Of a DNA stretch of 64,000 nucleotides, positions 35,011 through 44,137 are shown one piece after another. How positions within the stretch are numbered: the stretch's first letter is position 1; every line of letters starts with the position of its first letter. The position numbers were made by a program, and so were the translations under genes. The notes beneath the pieces are model-generated. The model searched no databases. It saw only the letters and a program-made list of their open reading frames with translations, and was not told the origin of the DNA. The stretch comes from Kerstersia similis (lineage in GTDB: Bacteria > Pseudomonadota > Gammaproteobacteria > Burkholderiales > Burkholderiaceae_B): NCBI RefSeq assembly GCF_965139615.1, contig NZ_CBCSIQ010000013.1:1-64000 (forward strand), in the 5' to 3' direction.

Positions 35011-35955
35011 ATGAAGAATTTTGCGTTGATTGGTGCGGCTGGGTATATTGCTCCCCGCCATATGAAGGCAGTCAAAGATACGGGAAATGCGTTAGTGGCT
35101 GCATTTGATCCTAATGATTCTGTGGGAATTATTGATAGCCATTTTCCAGAGGCGGAATTTTTCACTGAGTTCGAGCGTTTTGATCGTCATGTCGATAAGC
35201 TAAGGCGCGCTTCAGATGAGCGTAAGGTTGATTATTTTGCCATTTGCTCACCCAATTATTTGCATGATTCACATATGCGCTTCGCCTTGCGTTCGGGAGC
35301 GGATGCGATTTGTGAGAAGCCGCTGGTCTTGAATCCTTGGAACATCGACGGGCTGCTTGATATTGAAAAGGATACGGGGCGTAAGGTTAATACGATTCTG
35401 CAATTACGCGTCCATCCAGCTATCGTGGCATTGAAAGAAAAAGTTGCGTCGGCTGCAAAGAATGTAAAGTATGAAGTTGATTTGACCTACATTACATCGC
35501 GGGGTCATTGGTATCTGCAGTCTTGGAAGGGTGACATCAAAAAATCTGGTGGCATTGCGACCAATATTGGAGTGCATTTCTTTGATATGTTGCATTTTAT
35601 TTTTGGTGGGCTGCAGGAAAATATCGTGCATTTGGCAACAGATACCAAGGCCGCAGGCTATCTCGAATATGAAAATGCTCGAGTCCGATGGTTTCTATCA
35701 GTAGATTTTGAGGATGTACCGGCGGCACAGCGTGAAGCGGGGCAGCGTACTTTCCGTTCGATCACGGTGGACGGTGAAGAGATCGAGTTTTCAGGTGGAT
35801 TTACAGATTTGCATACACGTAGTTATGAAGAAATCCTGGCTGGCCGAGGATTCGGGCTGGAAGAAAATAGAGTTGCCATCACGACCGTGGCACAGATTCG
35901 TTCGGCTAATCTATCCCCGCTTTCTGGGGATTATCATCCTTTCTTGAAAAAATGA
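35011..35955 (+). CDS. wlbA: UDP-N-acetyl-glucosaminuronate 3-oxidase (WlbA/WbpB-like)
   Basis: 314 residues of the Gfo/Idh/MocA family. The NAD-binding start is MKNFALIGAAGYIAPRHMKA; the catalytic Lys-Pro motif is CEKPLVLNP near residue 100. The sequence start and length match WlbA (BplA) of Bordetella pertussis, which oxidises C3 of UDP-GlcNAcA on the way to UDP-2,3-diacetamido-2,3-dideoxyglucuronate. It overlaps the next gene by 4 bases (ATGA) and leads the plus-strand polysaccharide operon. Codon use is AT-rich compared with flanking genes. Confidence 0.88.
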   Translation: MKNFALIGAAGYIAPRHMKAVKDTGNALVAAFDPNDSVGIIDSHFPEAEFFTEFERFDRHVDKLRRASDERKVDYFAICSPNYLHDSHMRFALRSGADAICEKPLVLNPWNIDGLLDIEKDTGRKVNTILQLRVHPAIVALKEKVASAAKNVKYEVDLTYITSRGHWYLQSWKGDIKKSGGIATNIGVHFFDMLHFIFGGLQENIVHLATDTKAAGYLEYENARVRWFLSVDFEDVPAAQREAGQRTFRSITVDGEEIEFSGGFTDLHTRSYEEILAGRGFGLEENRVAITTVAQIRSANLSPLSGDYHPFLKK

Positions 35956-36533
35956 CCTATCAAGTTCATGCAAGCGCCATTGTTGATGATGGTGCGCAAA
36001 TCGGCGATGGCTCTCGAATCTGGCATTTTGTCCATGTGTGTGGCGGTGCCCGTATAGGAAAGGGTGTTTCGTTGGGGCAGAACGTGTTTGTTGGGAATAA
36101 GGTGGTTATCGGTGATTCCTGCAAGATTCAGAATAATGTTTCTGTATATGATAACGTGACTCTGGAAGAGGGGGTCTTTTGCGGCCCGAGTATGGTATTT
36201 ACTAATGTTTATAATCCGCGCTCCTTGGTCGAGCGGAAGAATGAATATCGAGATACCTTGGTGAAGCGGGGCGCGACGTTGGGAGCGAATAGCACTATCG
36301 TTTGTGGAGTGACGATTGGCCGATTTGCTTTTATTGGTGCCGGTACAGTTGTTACCAAGGATATTCCTGATTATGCATTGGTGGTCGGTGTTCCCGCACG
36401 GCAAATTGGTTGGATGAGTGAGTTCGGCGAGCGTTTGAACTTGCCGCTCCAAGGAGATGCGCAGACGCTTTGTGAACATACTGGTGATAAGTATGTATTG
36501 CGCAATAATATTGTCAGCAAGGAAAGAGAGTGA
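35952..36533 (+). CDS. wlbB: UDP-2-acetamido-3-amino-glucuronate N-acetyltransferase (WlbB/WbpD-like)
   Basis: 193 residues of left-handed beta-helix hexapeptide repeats throughout about residues 12-140 (for example IGDGSRIWHFVHV, IGDSCKIQNNVSVYDN, LGANSTIVCGVTIGRF). It is expected to acetylate the 3-amino group made by the WlbC-type aminotransferase. The motif YDNVTLEEGVFCGPSMVFTN is characteristic of the WlbB/WbpD group. Start and stop overlap both neighbours (ATGA with wlbA, TGATG with wlbC), so the three are translationally coupled. Confidence 0.88.
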   Translation: MTYQVHASAIVDDGAQIGDGSRIWHFVHVCGGARIGKGVSLGQNVFVGNKVVIGDSCKIQNNVSVYDNVTLEEGVFCGPSMVFTNVYNPRSLVERKNEYRDTLVKRGATLGANSTIVCGVTIGRFAFIGAGTVVTKDIPDYALVVGVPARQIGWMSEFGERLNLPLQGDAQTLCEHTGDKYVLRNNIVSKERE

Positions 36534-37621
36534 TGATTGAGTTTGTCGATCTACAAGCACAGCGTGCGCGGATCAGTAATCAGCTGGACCGGGGGATTCA
36601 GCGTGTGCTGGATCACGGGCAGTTCATTCTCGGGCCCGAGGTCGCGCAGCTGGAAGAGAAATTGGCCCAGTTTGTTGGGGCGAAGTACTGCATTACAGTA
36701 GCCAATGGAACAGATGCATTGCAAATTGCATTGATGGCGTTGGGGGTCGGCCCGGGAGACGAGGTGATTACCCCGGGCTTTACCTATATCGCAACTGCTG
36801 AAACGGTAGCATTGCTAGGTGCGAAGCCAATCTACGTTGATGTGGATCCACGAACCTATAATTTGGATGCATCCACCCTGGAGCAAGCGATCACGCCACG
36901 GACCAAGGCAATCATTCCCGTATCTTTGTATGGACAATGTGCGGATTTTGATGCGATCAATGCCGTTGCCGCGCAGCATGGCCTTCCTGTCATCGAGGAT
37001 GCGGCTCAAAGTCTGGGCGCGACCTACAAAGGACGCCGTTCTGGCAACCTTTCTACGATTGGGTGTACCAGCTTTTTCCCAAGCAAGCCGCTGGGGTGCT
37101 ACGGTGACGGTGGGGCGCTGTTTACCAGCGACGAGGCGTTGGCAACAATATGTCGCCAGGTTGCGCGTCACGGACAGGATCGACGGTATCACCATATTCG
37201 TGTAGGAATAAACAGTAGGCTGGATACCTTGCAGGCAGCAATCCTGCTCGCGAAGCTTGAAGTTTTCGAAGAGGAACTGTCGCTGCGTCAACAGGTTGCG
37301 CACAGGTACTTGACGCTGCTAGAGCCAGAGGGAATTGCTGTCCCCTATGTCGAGCCGCACAACATCAGCGCCTGGGCGCAGTTTACGGTTCAAGTGAACG
37401 CACGCGATATTGTTCAGTCGAGGCTAAATAAGTCTGGGGTTCCTACTGCCGTACATTACCCTATTCCCTTGAATCGTCAGCCTGCTGTGCGGGACGATGC
37501 GGCGGATTTGCCAATTGGTGACACTATCGCTGAACGAGTTCTTAGTCTCCCCATGCATCCATACATGACTGCCTCGGTACAGGAATATATTGTTTCTGCA
37601 TTGCGTGATGCTGTAGCTTGA
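36533..37621 (+). CDS. wlbC: UDP-2-acetamido-3-oxo-glucuronate aminotransferase (WlbC/WbpE-like, DegT family)
   Basis: 362 residues from the ATG at 36533; a GTG codon directly before it is also in frame, but the ATG is better spaced from GGAAAGAG. DegT/DnrJ/EryC1 PLP aminotransferase with the PLP-contacting motif VIEDAAQSLGA and the Schiff-base lysine in SFFPSKPLGCYGDGGAL (about K185). It installs the 3-amino group using glutamate. With wlbA and wlbB it gives UDP-GlcNAc3NAcA once UDP-GlcNAcA is supplied; the 6-dehydrogenase for that is not in the window. Confidence 0.9.
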   Translation: MIEFVDLQAQRARISNQLDRGIQRVLDHGQFILGPEVAQLEEKLAQFVGAKYCITVANGTDALQIALMALGVGPGDEVITPGFTYIATAETVALLGAKPIYVDVDPRTYNLDASTLEQAITPRTKAIIPVSLYGQCADFDAINAVAAQHGLPVIEDAAQSLGATYKGRRSGNLSTIGCTSFFPSKPLGCYGDGGALFTSDEALATICRQVARHGQDRRYHHIRVGINSRLDTLQAAILLAKLEVFEEELSLRQQVAHRYLTLLEPEGIAVPYVEPHNISAWAQFTVQVNARDIVQSRLNKSGVPTAVHYPIPLNRQPAVRDDAADLPIGDTIAERVLSLPMHPYMTASVQEYIVSALRDAVA

Positions 37622-37654
37622 ACTCCAGGTGTTAGGAGTCGTGAATTCGAAAAA

Positions 37655-38941
37655 ATGGTAGAAAAGATCGAGAAGAGAGATAGGAGTCACGGCTTCCTGA
37701 AGAATATTGGCGTCCTCCTGACGGGAACAGGCATCGCACAGATATTGCCAATAGCAATGATGCCTGTACTAACACGCTTTTATAGTCCGGAAGAATTCGG
37801 TATTTGGGCCATTTATGTTGCCTTGGTGGCCATAGTTTCGGTCATTGTCGCCGGACGTTACGAATTGGCAGTCATGATGCCGAGGACACGTCGAAAGGCA
37901 TTGGATGTATTTTTCCTGTCCCTGGTCGTGGTCTTGGGGAGCAGTGTATTGTTGTTGTTAGTGGTAGCGCTTTTCGGGCCCATGGCGTTACGTGGGGTCG
38001 GATATGAGGAGTTGGGGCAGGGGTTATATCTTGTACCGCTAGGTGTCGGTTTGGCGGGCGCTTTGCAGGCTTTTACTTATTGGAATAACCGAAATTCAAA
38101 CTTTACCGTTTCGGCCAGGGCAAAAGTGGTTCAAGCAAGTGGAATGGTGCTTGTACAGCTGGCGTTGGCTGTGGTGTTACCGGGAATTGGGTTGATTGTC
38201 GGTATGGTTGCAGGTAGTTTTGCGGCGGTAATGTACTGTGGGTGGCGTTTTTGGAAGGAACGGAATTATCTGTTGCGGTCGTGCAATCGCCGACGTTTGT
38301 GCCGCGTTGCTCGAGACTATTCACAGTTTCCCCTCTATTCTTCGATGGGGGCTTTGCTTGACAGCGCGGCGTTGCAAGCACCGGTGCTGTTTATTAGCAG
38401 GTTGTTTGATACTGCTGTAGCAGGTGTGTTTGGTTTGACATTCAGAGCGTTGTCCATGCCTTCCTCCTTGATATCAGGCGCCCTATCGCAAGTTTTGTAT
38501 CAAAAAGTAGTGAAGTTGTGCCATGACGGGGCTGAAGGACTGCATCTCTACATTTTCAGGCTCTTTATTGCATTGTGTGCCTTGGCAGTGCCTGCAGTTG
38601 TAATATTGCATTTTTATGGTGAGCCGATTTTTGTATTTGTATTTGGGGAAGCCTGGAGGCAGGCAGGTCAGCTTTCGCAGATTCTAGTATTTGCTGTGGG
38701 GATCCGTTTCGCCGTTAGTCCTTTGAGTTCTGTATTACTATTGAAGGGTAATTTACGTCTGGGTTTTGTGTGGCAGGCAATGTACTTTTGCACTTTAATG
38801 CTGGTGCTCTGGTTATTTAGGCATTGGGATGTTTATAGGTACTTGGCAGTCTTTGCTGTGCATGAGCTGGTCTTGTATTTATTGTATTTGGTATTCATTT
38901 TGGCTGGTGCTAAGCGAATAGCTGCGAAGGAAGTGAGCTAA
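37655..38941 (+). CDS. Wzx-type polysaccharide flippase
   Basis: 428 residues with about 12 hydrophobic helices of the MATE/polysaccharide-export fold, opening LKNIGVLLTGTGIAQILPIAMMPVLTRFYSPEEFGIWAIY, a typical start split here over two helices. Such proteins flip undecaprenyl-linked O-antigen units across the inner membrane. TTAGGAG lies 15-20 bases upstream, a long spacing, but no other start fits. It is 33 bases after wlbC, and its stop overlaps the next start by one base (TAATG). The name wzx is by role only. Confidence 0.85.
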   Translation: MVEKIEKRDRSHGFLKNIGVLLTGTGIAQILPIAMMPVLTRFYSPEEFGIWAIYVALVAIVSVIVAGRYELAVMMPRTRRKALDVFFLSLVVVLGSSVLLLLVVALFGPMALRGVGYEELGQGLYLVPLGVGLAGALQAFTYWNNRNSNFTVSARAKVVQASGMVLVQLALAVVLPGIGLIVGMVAGSFAAVMYCGWRFWKERNYLLRSCNRRRLCRVARDYSQFPLYSSMGALLDSAALQAPVLFISRLFDTAVAGVFGLTFRALSMPSSLISGALSQVLYQKVVKLCHDGAEGLHLYIFRLFIALCALAVPAVVILHFYGEPIFVFVFGEAWRQAGQLSQILVFAVGIRFAVSPLSSVLLLKGNLRLGFVWQAMYFCTLMLVLWLFRHWDVYRYLAVFAVHELVLYLLYLVFILAGAKRIAAKEVS

Positions 38942-40851
38942 TGTGTGGGATAAGCGGCGGGTTTTGGAATGGTCGTAGCGTTGATGATGGGCGAGAGGCT
39001 CGACTGGCACAGTCGTTGGTGGTAATGGCATTGCGAGGCCCGGATGATCGTGGCTTTGAAATGTATGCTGGCGATGGCGGTGAGGTGGGCCTAGGGCATA
39101 CGCGTCTATCCATCATTGACTTGAGTTCGGCGGGACACCAACCCATGTCGTCCCGTGATGGTCAGTTATCCATGGTATTTAATGGTGAAATATATAATTA
39201 TAAAGAGTTGCGGGCGGAGTTGGCTGCTCTGGGGTATTTGTTTTGCTCAGATTCGGATACTGAGGTTTTGCTGAACGCCTGGCATGCCTGGGGAAAGGAT
39301 GTATTGCCTAGGCTGATCGGCATGTTTGCATTCGTGATCTATGATCGCAAGCAACAGCAGATGCACTGTGTGCGGGACGCATTCGGAATTAAGCCATTTT
39401 TTTATTCCAAGGGATTGGATGAATTTGTTTTTGCATCCGAAATTGGTGCAATCAAGGCATTAAAAAAGAGTGCGATCGCCTTGAATTGGCAGCGCTCCTA
39501 TGACTATCTCGTGCATGGGGATTATGATTCAGGAGAGCAGACATTCATTGCAGACGTATTTCATTTGTTACCCGGCCATTGCATGGTTTTGGATACGAAA
39601 ACCGGGATTCTGGGTACACCGTTACCGTGGTGGCAGCCTGAAACACGGGAGCAAACAAACCTGAGCTTGGAGCAGGCGACCGATGCTGTGCGTGAACTAT
39701 TCCTGAAAAATGTCCGGCTGCAGCTACGTAGCGATGTTCCTCTTGGTGCTGCATTATCAGGAGGTGTGGACTCGTCCGCTGTGGTCTGTGCCATGCGTCA
39801 TGTGGAGCCGGATCTGCCAATTAACACGTTCAGCTATATTGCACATGGTGCAGACGTCTCGGAGGAAGTCTGGGTTGATCGCATTAATGGCCAGGTAGGC
39901 GCGCGTGGGCATAAAGTTCGTGCGGGGGGAAAGGATCTCGCACAGGATTTGGATGATTTGATACGTGCTCAGGGAGAGCCCTTCGGAAGTACCAGTATCT
40001 ATGCACAGTACAGAGTTTTCAAACTGGCTAGAGAAAGCGGGGTAACGGTCACGCTGGATGGTCAGGGCGCTGATGAAATGTTGGCGGGATATGACGGTTA
40101 TCCCGGAGAGCGGATTCGTAGCCTCTTGGAGACCGGGCAGGTCGGAGAAGCGTGGCATTTTCTTAATGCTTGGAGTCAGTGGCCGGGGAGAAGTCGAGCC
40201 AAAGGTGGGAAGCTGGCTGTCGCGGAATTTGTCGATGGTTGGTTATATCGCATGTTGCATCAATGGAATGGGACGAATTATGCCCCATCCTGGATTCGCA
40301 CTGATGTTATGCGTGAGGCTGGCGTAAGCGTGATCAAGCCGGGGCTGCATCAAATCGTATCGGATCGAGGCAGGAGGCTTGCTGGTCGCTTGGCACAAGA
40401 ACTGACGCAGAGTCGTTTGCCACCTTTACTGCGTCACGGTGATCGTAATTCGATGAGGTTTTCGGTGGAAAGCCGGGTGCCATTTTTAACACTTGAAATG
40501 GTCAATTTGCTGCTATCCCTGCCGGAAAGTTGGTTGATCTCGCGTGATGGCGAGACCAAACATATTTTCCGCCGGGCGATGCGCGGTATCGTTCCAGATG
40601 AAGTGCTGGATCGCAAGGATAAAATTGGATTTGTCACGCCTGAGCGTATTTGGCTGCTGGAAATTCAGGAGCAGATTCGGGACTGGTTGAAAGAAGATGT
40701 GGGTCTGGTATTTTTGAATCAGCAGGCCATGCTTGCCGAATTTGATGCAATAGTTGCTGGAAAGGCTAAGTTCTCTTGGAGAGTCTGGCGCTGGATCAAC
40801 TTCATCCGTTGGTATCGCTATCTTTTTTTGGATGGGGGCGGGCATGCTTGA
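38941..40851 (+). CDS. Asparagine synthase-like glutamine amidotransferase
   Basis: 636 residues of the AsnB family. The N-terminal glutaminase domain has the nucleophile Cys2 after Met1 (MCGISGGFW) plus HTRLSIIDLS and FNGEIYNYKELR. The synthetase domain has the ATP PP-loop SGGVDSSA near residue 270 and TLDGQGADEMLAGY near 370. In O-antigen clusters such proteins (WbpS type) amidate uronic acids into uronamides; that is the likely job here beside the diacetamido-uronic acid genes, though true asparagine synthesis is possible. The end overlaps the polymerase-like gene by 8 bases. Confidence 0.88.
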   Translation: MCGISGGFWNGRSVDDGREARLAQSLVVMALRGPDDRGFEMYAGDGGEVGLGHTRLSIIDLSSAGHQPMSSRDGQLSMVFNGEIYNYKELRAELAALGYLFCSDSDTEVLLNAWHAWGKDVLPRLIGMFAFVIYDRKQQQMHCVRDAFGIKPFFYSKGLDEFVFASEIGAIKALKKSAIALNWQRSYDYLVHGDYDSGEQTFIADVFHLLPGHCMVLDTKTGILGTPLPWWQPETREQTNLSLEQATDAVRELFLKNVRLQLRSDVPLGAALSGGVDSSAVVCAMRHVEPDLPINTFSYIAHGADVSEEVWVDRINGQVGARGHKVRAGGKDLAQDLDDLIRAQGEPFGSTSIYAQYRVFKLARESGVTVTLDGQGADEMLAGYDGYPGERIRSLLETGQVGEAWHFLNAWSQWPGRSRAKGGKLAVAEFVDGWLYRMLHQWNGTNYAPSWIRTDVMREAGVSVIKPGLHQIVSDRGRRLAGRLAQELTQSRLPPLLRHGDRNSMRFSVESRVPFLTLEMVNLLLSLPESWLISRDGETKHIFRRAMRGIVPDEVLDRKDKIGFVTPERIWLLEIQEQIRDWLKEDVGLVFLNQQAMLAEFDAIVAGKAKFSWRVWRWINFIRWYRYLFLDGGGHA

Positions 40852-42175
40852 AAATGCGTCTGTCTCACAAGTGGGTGATCGAATGAGGTTTGGCCTCATG
40901 TTGAACGATGGTCAGCCTCTTGGACACATTGTAATGTTTGGTTTGTTGGCATGTTATATATGGCTGTTTAACTTTGCCTACGATAATTTGATTATCAGAT
41001 ATCGTTTATATTTTTCATTTCAAAAGCAGGTCGGGGATCAGTTGGGGTGGTTCGCTGTTCTTGCTCTTGCTGCCTGTTTTTATCTTATTCTCGTCCGTAT
41101 TGGCAAATACCGTTGCCTGGATAGCGCCTACAAGGTTTTTTCCTTGTTGTTTATGCTGATTGTTTGTGTGCCTATAACCGTACTCAGCGTTTCGTTGAAT
41201 ATGGACTCCCAGTGGCGAAATATTTTCTACGCGGTGGGCGTCGCGCTGCTGATGGCATTGCTAACCCGGATCAGAGTCCCTGTTTTGCGTGTGCCTGCTA
41301 TCGAAACGCGTTCGGCGATATTGCTTCCGTTGGGGATGGTGTTGTTTTTTTTGATGTATCTATTGTTTTTTTATCGCGGGAGCTTGGGGTTTGTAGGCCT
41401 ATTTGATGTATATGCGAAGCGTGCAGAGGCAGAAAGTTTCAGTGGTCCATTGCTGCGCTATTTGACGGGGACGATTAGCGGCTCTGCAGCGCCTTTCTTG
41501 ATTGCTGTAGGTTTGTGGCGAAAGAATACTGTTTTGTTCTTGGTTGGAGTGTTGGGGTTCGTGCTGATTTATCTAATGGCCGGCCACAAAAGTTCACTAA
41601 TTGGTATCGCCTTGGTTGTCGCAGTTTTTTTTGCCTTTCGTAAGCCGGTGTCTTTGCTGGGAATGCTGTTGTGTTTGAATGCGCTGGTGGCAGGGGTGTT
41701 GTTGATTGATTTTTGGATTTTTGATGCGGCAGTGCTTTCACCGTTTACCATAGATCGCATGTTGATGGCGCCCGCTGTATTAAGTATCTATTATCTGGAT
41801 TATTTTTCCTGGCATGAGCCATTGCGGCTTGGTTATAGTATTCTTGCCTTTCTCGCGCCTGGTCAGGTGATAGCGCATCCTGCAGAAGTCATCGGTGCTT
41901 ACTATTTTAAAGGCGATTGGGCAAATGTAAATTTCATTGGCGAGGGATTTGCTAATTTTCGACAGCTGGGTGTGTTGTTGTATCTGGTGCTAACCTGTTT
42001 GATCGTAATTTTTTATGATGCGATTGCTGCAAAGATGACTCTTGCCGTTCGTTTGGCAGCATTTCTTCCTGCTATTCTATTTTTGCTTAATGCCAGCCCT
42101 TTAACCCTAATACTCTCAGGTGGATTTTTGGTTTTGTCGATTTTTATTGTGCTGACACCAGGTGATGATAAATAG
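40844..42175 (+). CDS. Wzy-like O-antigen polymerase (integral membrane protein)
   Basis: 443 residues from the ATG at 40844, chosen because it follows GGGGGCGG and overlaps the previous stop as in the rest of the operon; the frame is open for 30 codons further upstream inside the amidotransferase gene. The protein has about 11-12 hydrophobic helices and one larger loop (about residues 330-390, with SWHEPLRLGYSI) in the C-terminal half, the usual Wzy layout. Sequence identity among polymerases is low, so the call is from topology and context beside the flippase. Confidence 0.72.
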   Translation: MLENASVSQVGDRMRFGLMLNDGQPLGHIVMFGLLACYIWLFNFAYDNLIIRYRLYFSFQKQVGDQLGWFAVLALAACFYLILVRIGKYRCLDSAYKVFSLLFMLIVCVPITVLSVSLNMDSQWRNIFYAVGVALLMALLTRIRVPVLRVPAIETRSAILLPLGMVLFFLMYLLFFYRGSLGFVGLFDVYAKRAEAESFSGPLLRYLTGTISGSAAPFLIAVGLWRKNTVLFLVGVLGFVLIYLMAGHKSSLIGIALVVAVFFAFRKPVSLLGMLLCLNALVAGVLLIDFWIFDAAVLSPFTIDRMLMAPAVLSIYYLDYFSWHEPLRLGYSILAFLAPGQVIAHPAEVIGAYYFKGDWANVNFIGEGFANFRQLGVLLYLVLTCLIVIFYDAIAAKMTLAVRLAAFLPAILFLLNASPLTLILSGGFLVLSIFIVLTPGDDK

Positions 42176-42224
42176 GAATGCTGATGTTGTTGCGGATAGC
42201 AACGGCGGATGATTGTTGTGACGT

Positions 42225-43343
42225 ATGATCAGAAAAATTATTCATGTAACAACCGTACATATCCGGTTCGACCCTCGAATTTTTCATAATGAATTCATGT
42301 CCGTGGCCAGAGCAGGGCTCTGGGAAACGAAACTGATCGTCGCCGACGGGCAAGGAGATGCGGAGATCCCTGGCGCATGCCTGCGCGATCTTGGGGCGTT
42401 ACGTCGGGGGGGCAGGTTCGCCCGCTTATGGTTGGGCTTCTGGCGGTTGCTGTTTTTGTTGGGCAAAGAAAAGGACAAGAGGAAGACCATCGTTCACATC
42501 CATGACCCTGAGCTGTTGGCTGTAGCTTTCTTTCTCAGGCTTATGGGGTTCCGTATTTTCTATGATGTACACGAAGATTTACCTAGACAGGTGCAATCTA
42601 AAGAGTGGATTCCGGGGCCATTGAAACGTTTTGTTGCTGGATTGATAGCCTTGGCTGAGCAATCTTCTCGGGTGTTTGTCTCATGTTATGTCTGTGCGAC
42701 GCCGCAGATTGCTGCGCGTTTTGCCGGAGCCAGTATTGTGGTGCGAAACTACCCGCCCCGAAGCATGGTCCCTGAGACACCTATTAAGAAAGGTGAAAAA
42801 ATAGTCTATCTCGGTAACATGTCGGAAGCGCGCGGGGTGATGACGATGCTAGACCTGATGGTGAGCTTGAACGAAAAGGCTGTTGAGCCTGTTGTACTCC
42901 GTCTGGGAGGTGCATTTGATTCACCAGAGCTTGAAGCCCGTGTGCGAGCACATCCGGGGTGGCAGTATGTTGACTATGTGGGCTGGGTGCATAGGGATCA
43001 GGTTGCAAGTTTTTTCGAGGGTGCTTTTCTTGGTTTGATTCTTATTAAGCCCTATCGTAATTATATGGAGTCTTCTCCTAATAAATTGTTCGAATACCTG
43101 GCGTTTGATCTGGAAGTATTAGCGTCGGATTTTCCCGTATGGCGTGCCTTGGTAGAGGGCGGTGAGGGAGTAAGCTACGTTGACCCTGAGGATATTGATG
43201 CAATTGCAACAGCCGTACGTCAGGCACAGGCTAGAGCAAAAAAAGGGGAGTCGCCACATTCCGCAGATATTATTCGGACACGTTACAGCTGGGAGGGGCA
43301 GTTTGAAAAGCTTCTGGCTCAGTATCAGAAAATAGATGCTTGA
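42225..43343 (+). CDS. Glycosyltransferase, family 4 type
   Basis: 372 residues with a GT-B fold. The N-terminal half has IHVTTVHIRFDPRIFHNEF and VHIHDPELLAVAF, the C-terminal half IVYLGNMSEARGVM and SSPNKLFEYLAFDLEVLAS, the usual donor-binding region of GT4 enzymes. It presumably adds one sugar to the lipid-linked oligosaccharide on the cytoplasmic side. It is the last gene of the plus-strand group, 49 bases after the polymerase-like gene, and meets a convergent GT2 gene 30 bases on. A G7 tract (42406-42412) lies at codons 61-63. Confidence 0.85.
   Translation: MIRKIIHVTTVHIRFDPRIFHNEFMSVARAGLWETKLIVADGQGDAEIPGACLRDLGALRRGGRFARLWLGFWRLLFLLGKEKDKRKTIVHIHDPELLAVAFFLRLMGFRIFYDVHEDLPRQVQSKEWIPGPLKRFVAGLIALAEQSSRVFVSCYVCATPQIAARFAGASIVVRNYPPRSMVPETPIKKGEKIVYLGNMSEARGVMTMLDLMVSLNEKAVEPVVLRLGGAFDSPELEARVRAHPGWQYVDYVGWVHRDQVASFFEGAFLGLILIKPYRNYMESSPNKLFEYLAFDLEVLASDFPVWRALVEGGEGVSYVDPEDIDAIATAVRQAQARAKKGESPHSADIIRTRYSWEGQFEKLLAQYQKIDA
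42406..42412 (+). repeat. G7 homopolymer inside the GT4 gene
   Basis: Seven G residues within CGT CGG GGG GGC. In an otherwise AT-rich gene such a run is less expected by composition than elsewhere in the window. It could allow slippage, although seven is short. Confidence 0.4.
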
Positions 43344-43373
43344 ATATGCGATAAAAATATCCAGTAGGTTGTT

Positions 43374-44114
43374 TCACAACCTTTTCTTCAGTCCTTGCTG
43401 GGCATATGAAAAAAGGCTGCTGGCAGATTTGAAAAAGCCCAACCCTAGGTGCTGACGGTATAACTGCCAAGTCCAGAGGGCTGATTTCAGCTTGTTTGCT
43501 GAAATGCTATCCTCGCGAACGCGGTAACGGGCGAGTACGTCGGGAATGCCTGCGGCTATTCCCGATTTTTTTAACAACTGCAACCACATCAAATAGTCTT
43601 CATGACGAACTGGTTGCTGGTATATTTTGCCTAATTTTCTGGTGTCATAGGCACCGGTAAGATTGCCTATCAAATTGCCTTTTATTAGTTCTTTATATGT
43701 AATGAAAGGACGAGAAAATACAGTCTTTTCCGGCTGGTTGTTGCCAAAGCGTGTGTAGCTGGAAAATACTACCGCATGACCCGCGTCAAAATAGCGTTTT
43801 TGAATAGCCAGCTTTTCCGGTAGCCATAGATCATCGCTATCAAGAAATGCAATGTACTGGCCTTTGGCAATGTCAATGGCTCGATTTCTGGTCTTGGCAA
43901 CACCGCTGTTATTTGCTTGATGCAAGATATGAATGCGTGGGTCGCGCTCGGAGAATTCAGTGATCACTGCGGCTGTGTCATCTGTTGAGCAATCGTTGAT
44001 GATTAACAACTCAAAGGCATCATGAGTTTGTTTAAGAACGCTTTCTATAGATTCTTTGATGGTGTCGGCACAATTATAGGCAGGCATAATGATGCTGAAA
44101 TCGGTGCGTTGCAT
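43374..44114 (-). CDS. Glycosyltransferase, family 2
   Basis: 246 residues with a GT-A fold: start FSIIMPAYNCADTIKESIES, nucleotide motif LLIINDCSTDDTA, and the metal-binding DXD-type motif in AFLDSDDLW near residue 93. It has no membrane helices and acts in the cytoplasm, adding a sugar from a nucleotide donor. It lies 23 bases after the phosphosugar transferase gene on the minus strand and is probably co-transcribed with it. Convergent with the GT4 gene. Confidence 0.88.
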   Translation of the reverse strand: MQRTDFSIIMPAYNCADTIKESIESVLKQTHDAFELLIINDCSTDDTAAVITEFSERDPRIHILHQANNSGVAKTRNRAIDIAKGQYIAFLDSDDLWLPEKLAIQKRYFDAGHAVVFSSYTRFGNNQPEKTVFSRPFITYKELIKGNLIGNLTGAYDTRKLGKIYQQPVRHEDYLMWLQLLKKSGIAAGIPDVLARYRVREDSISANKLKSALWTWQLYRQHLGLGFFKSASSLFSYAQQGLKKRL

Positions 44115-44137
44115 TGTGCTGGTCCTGTTTTCTTGTA

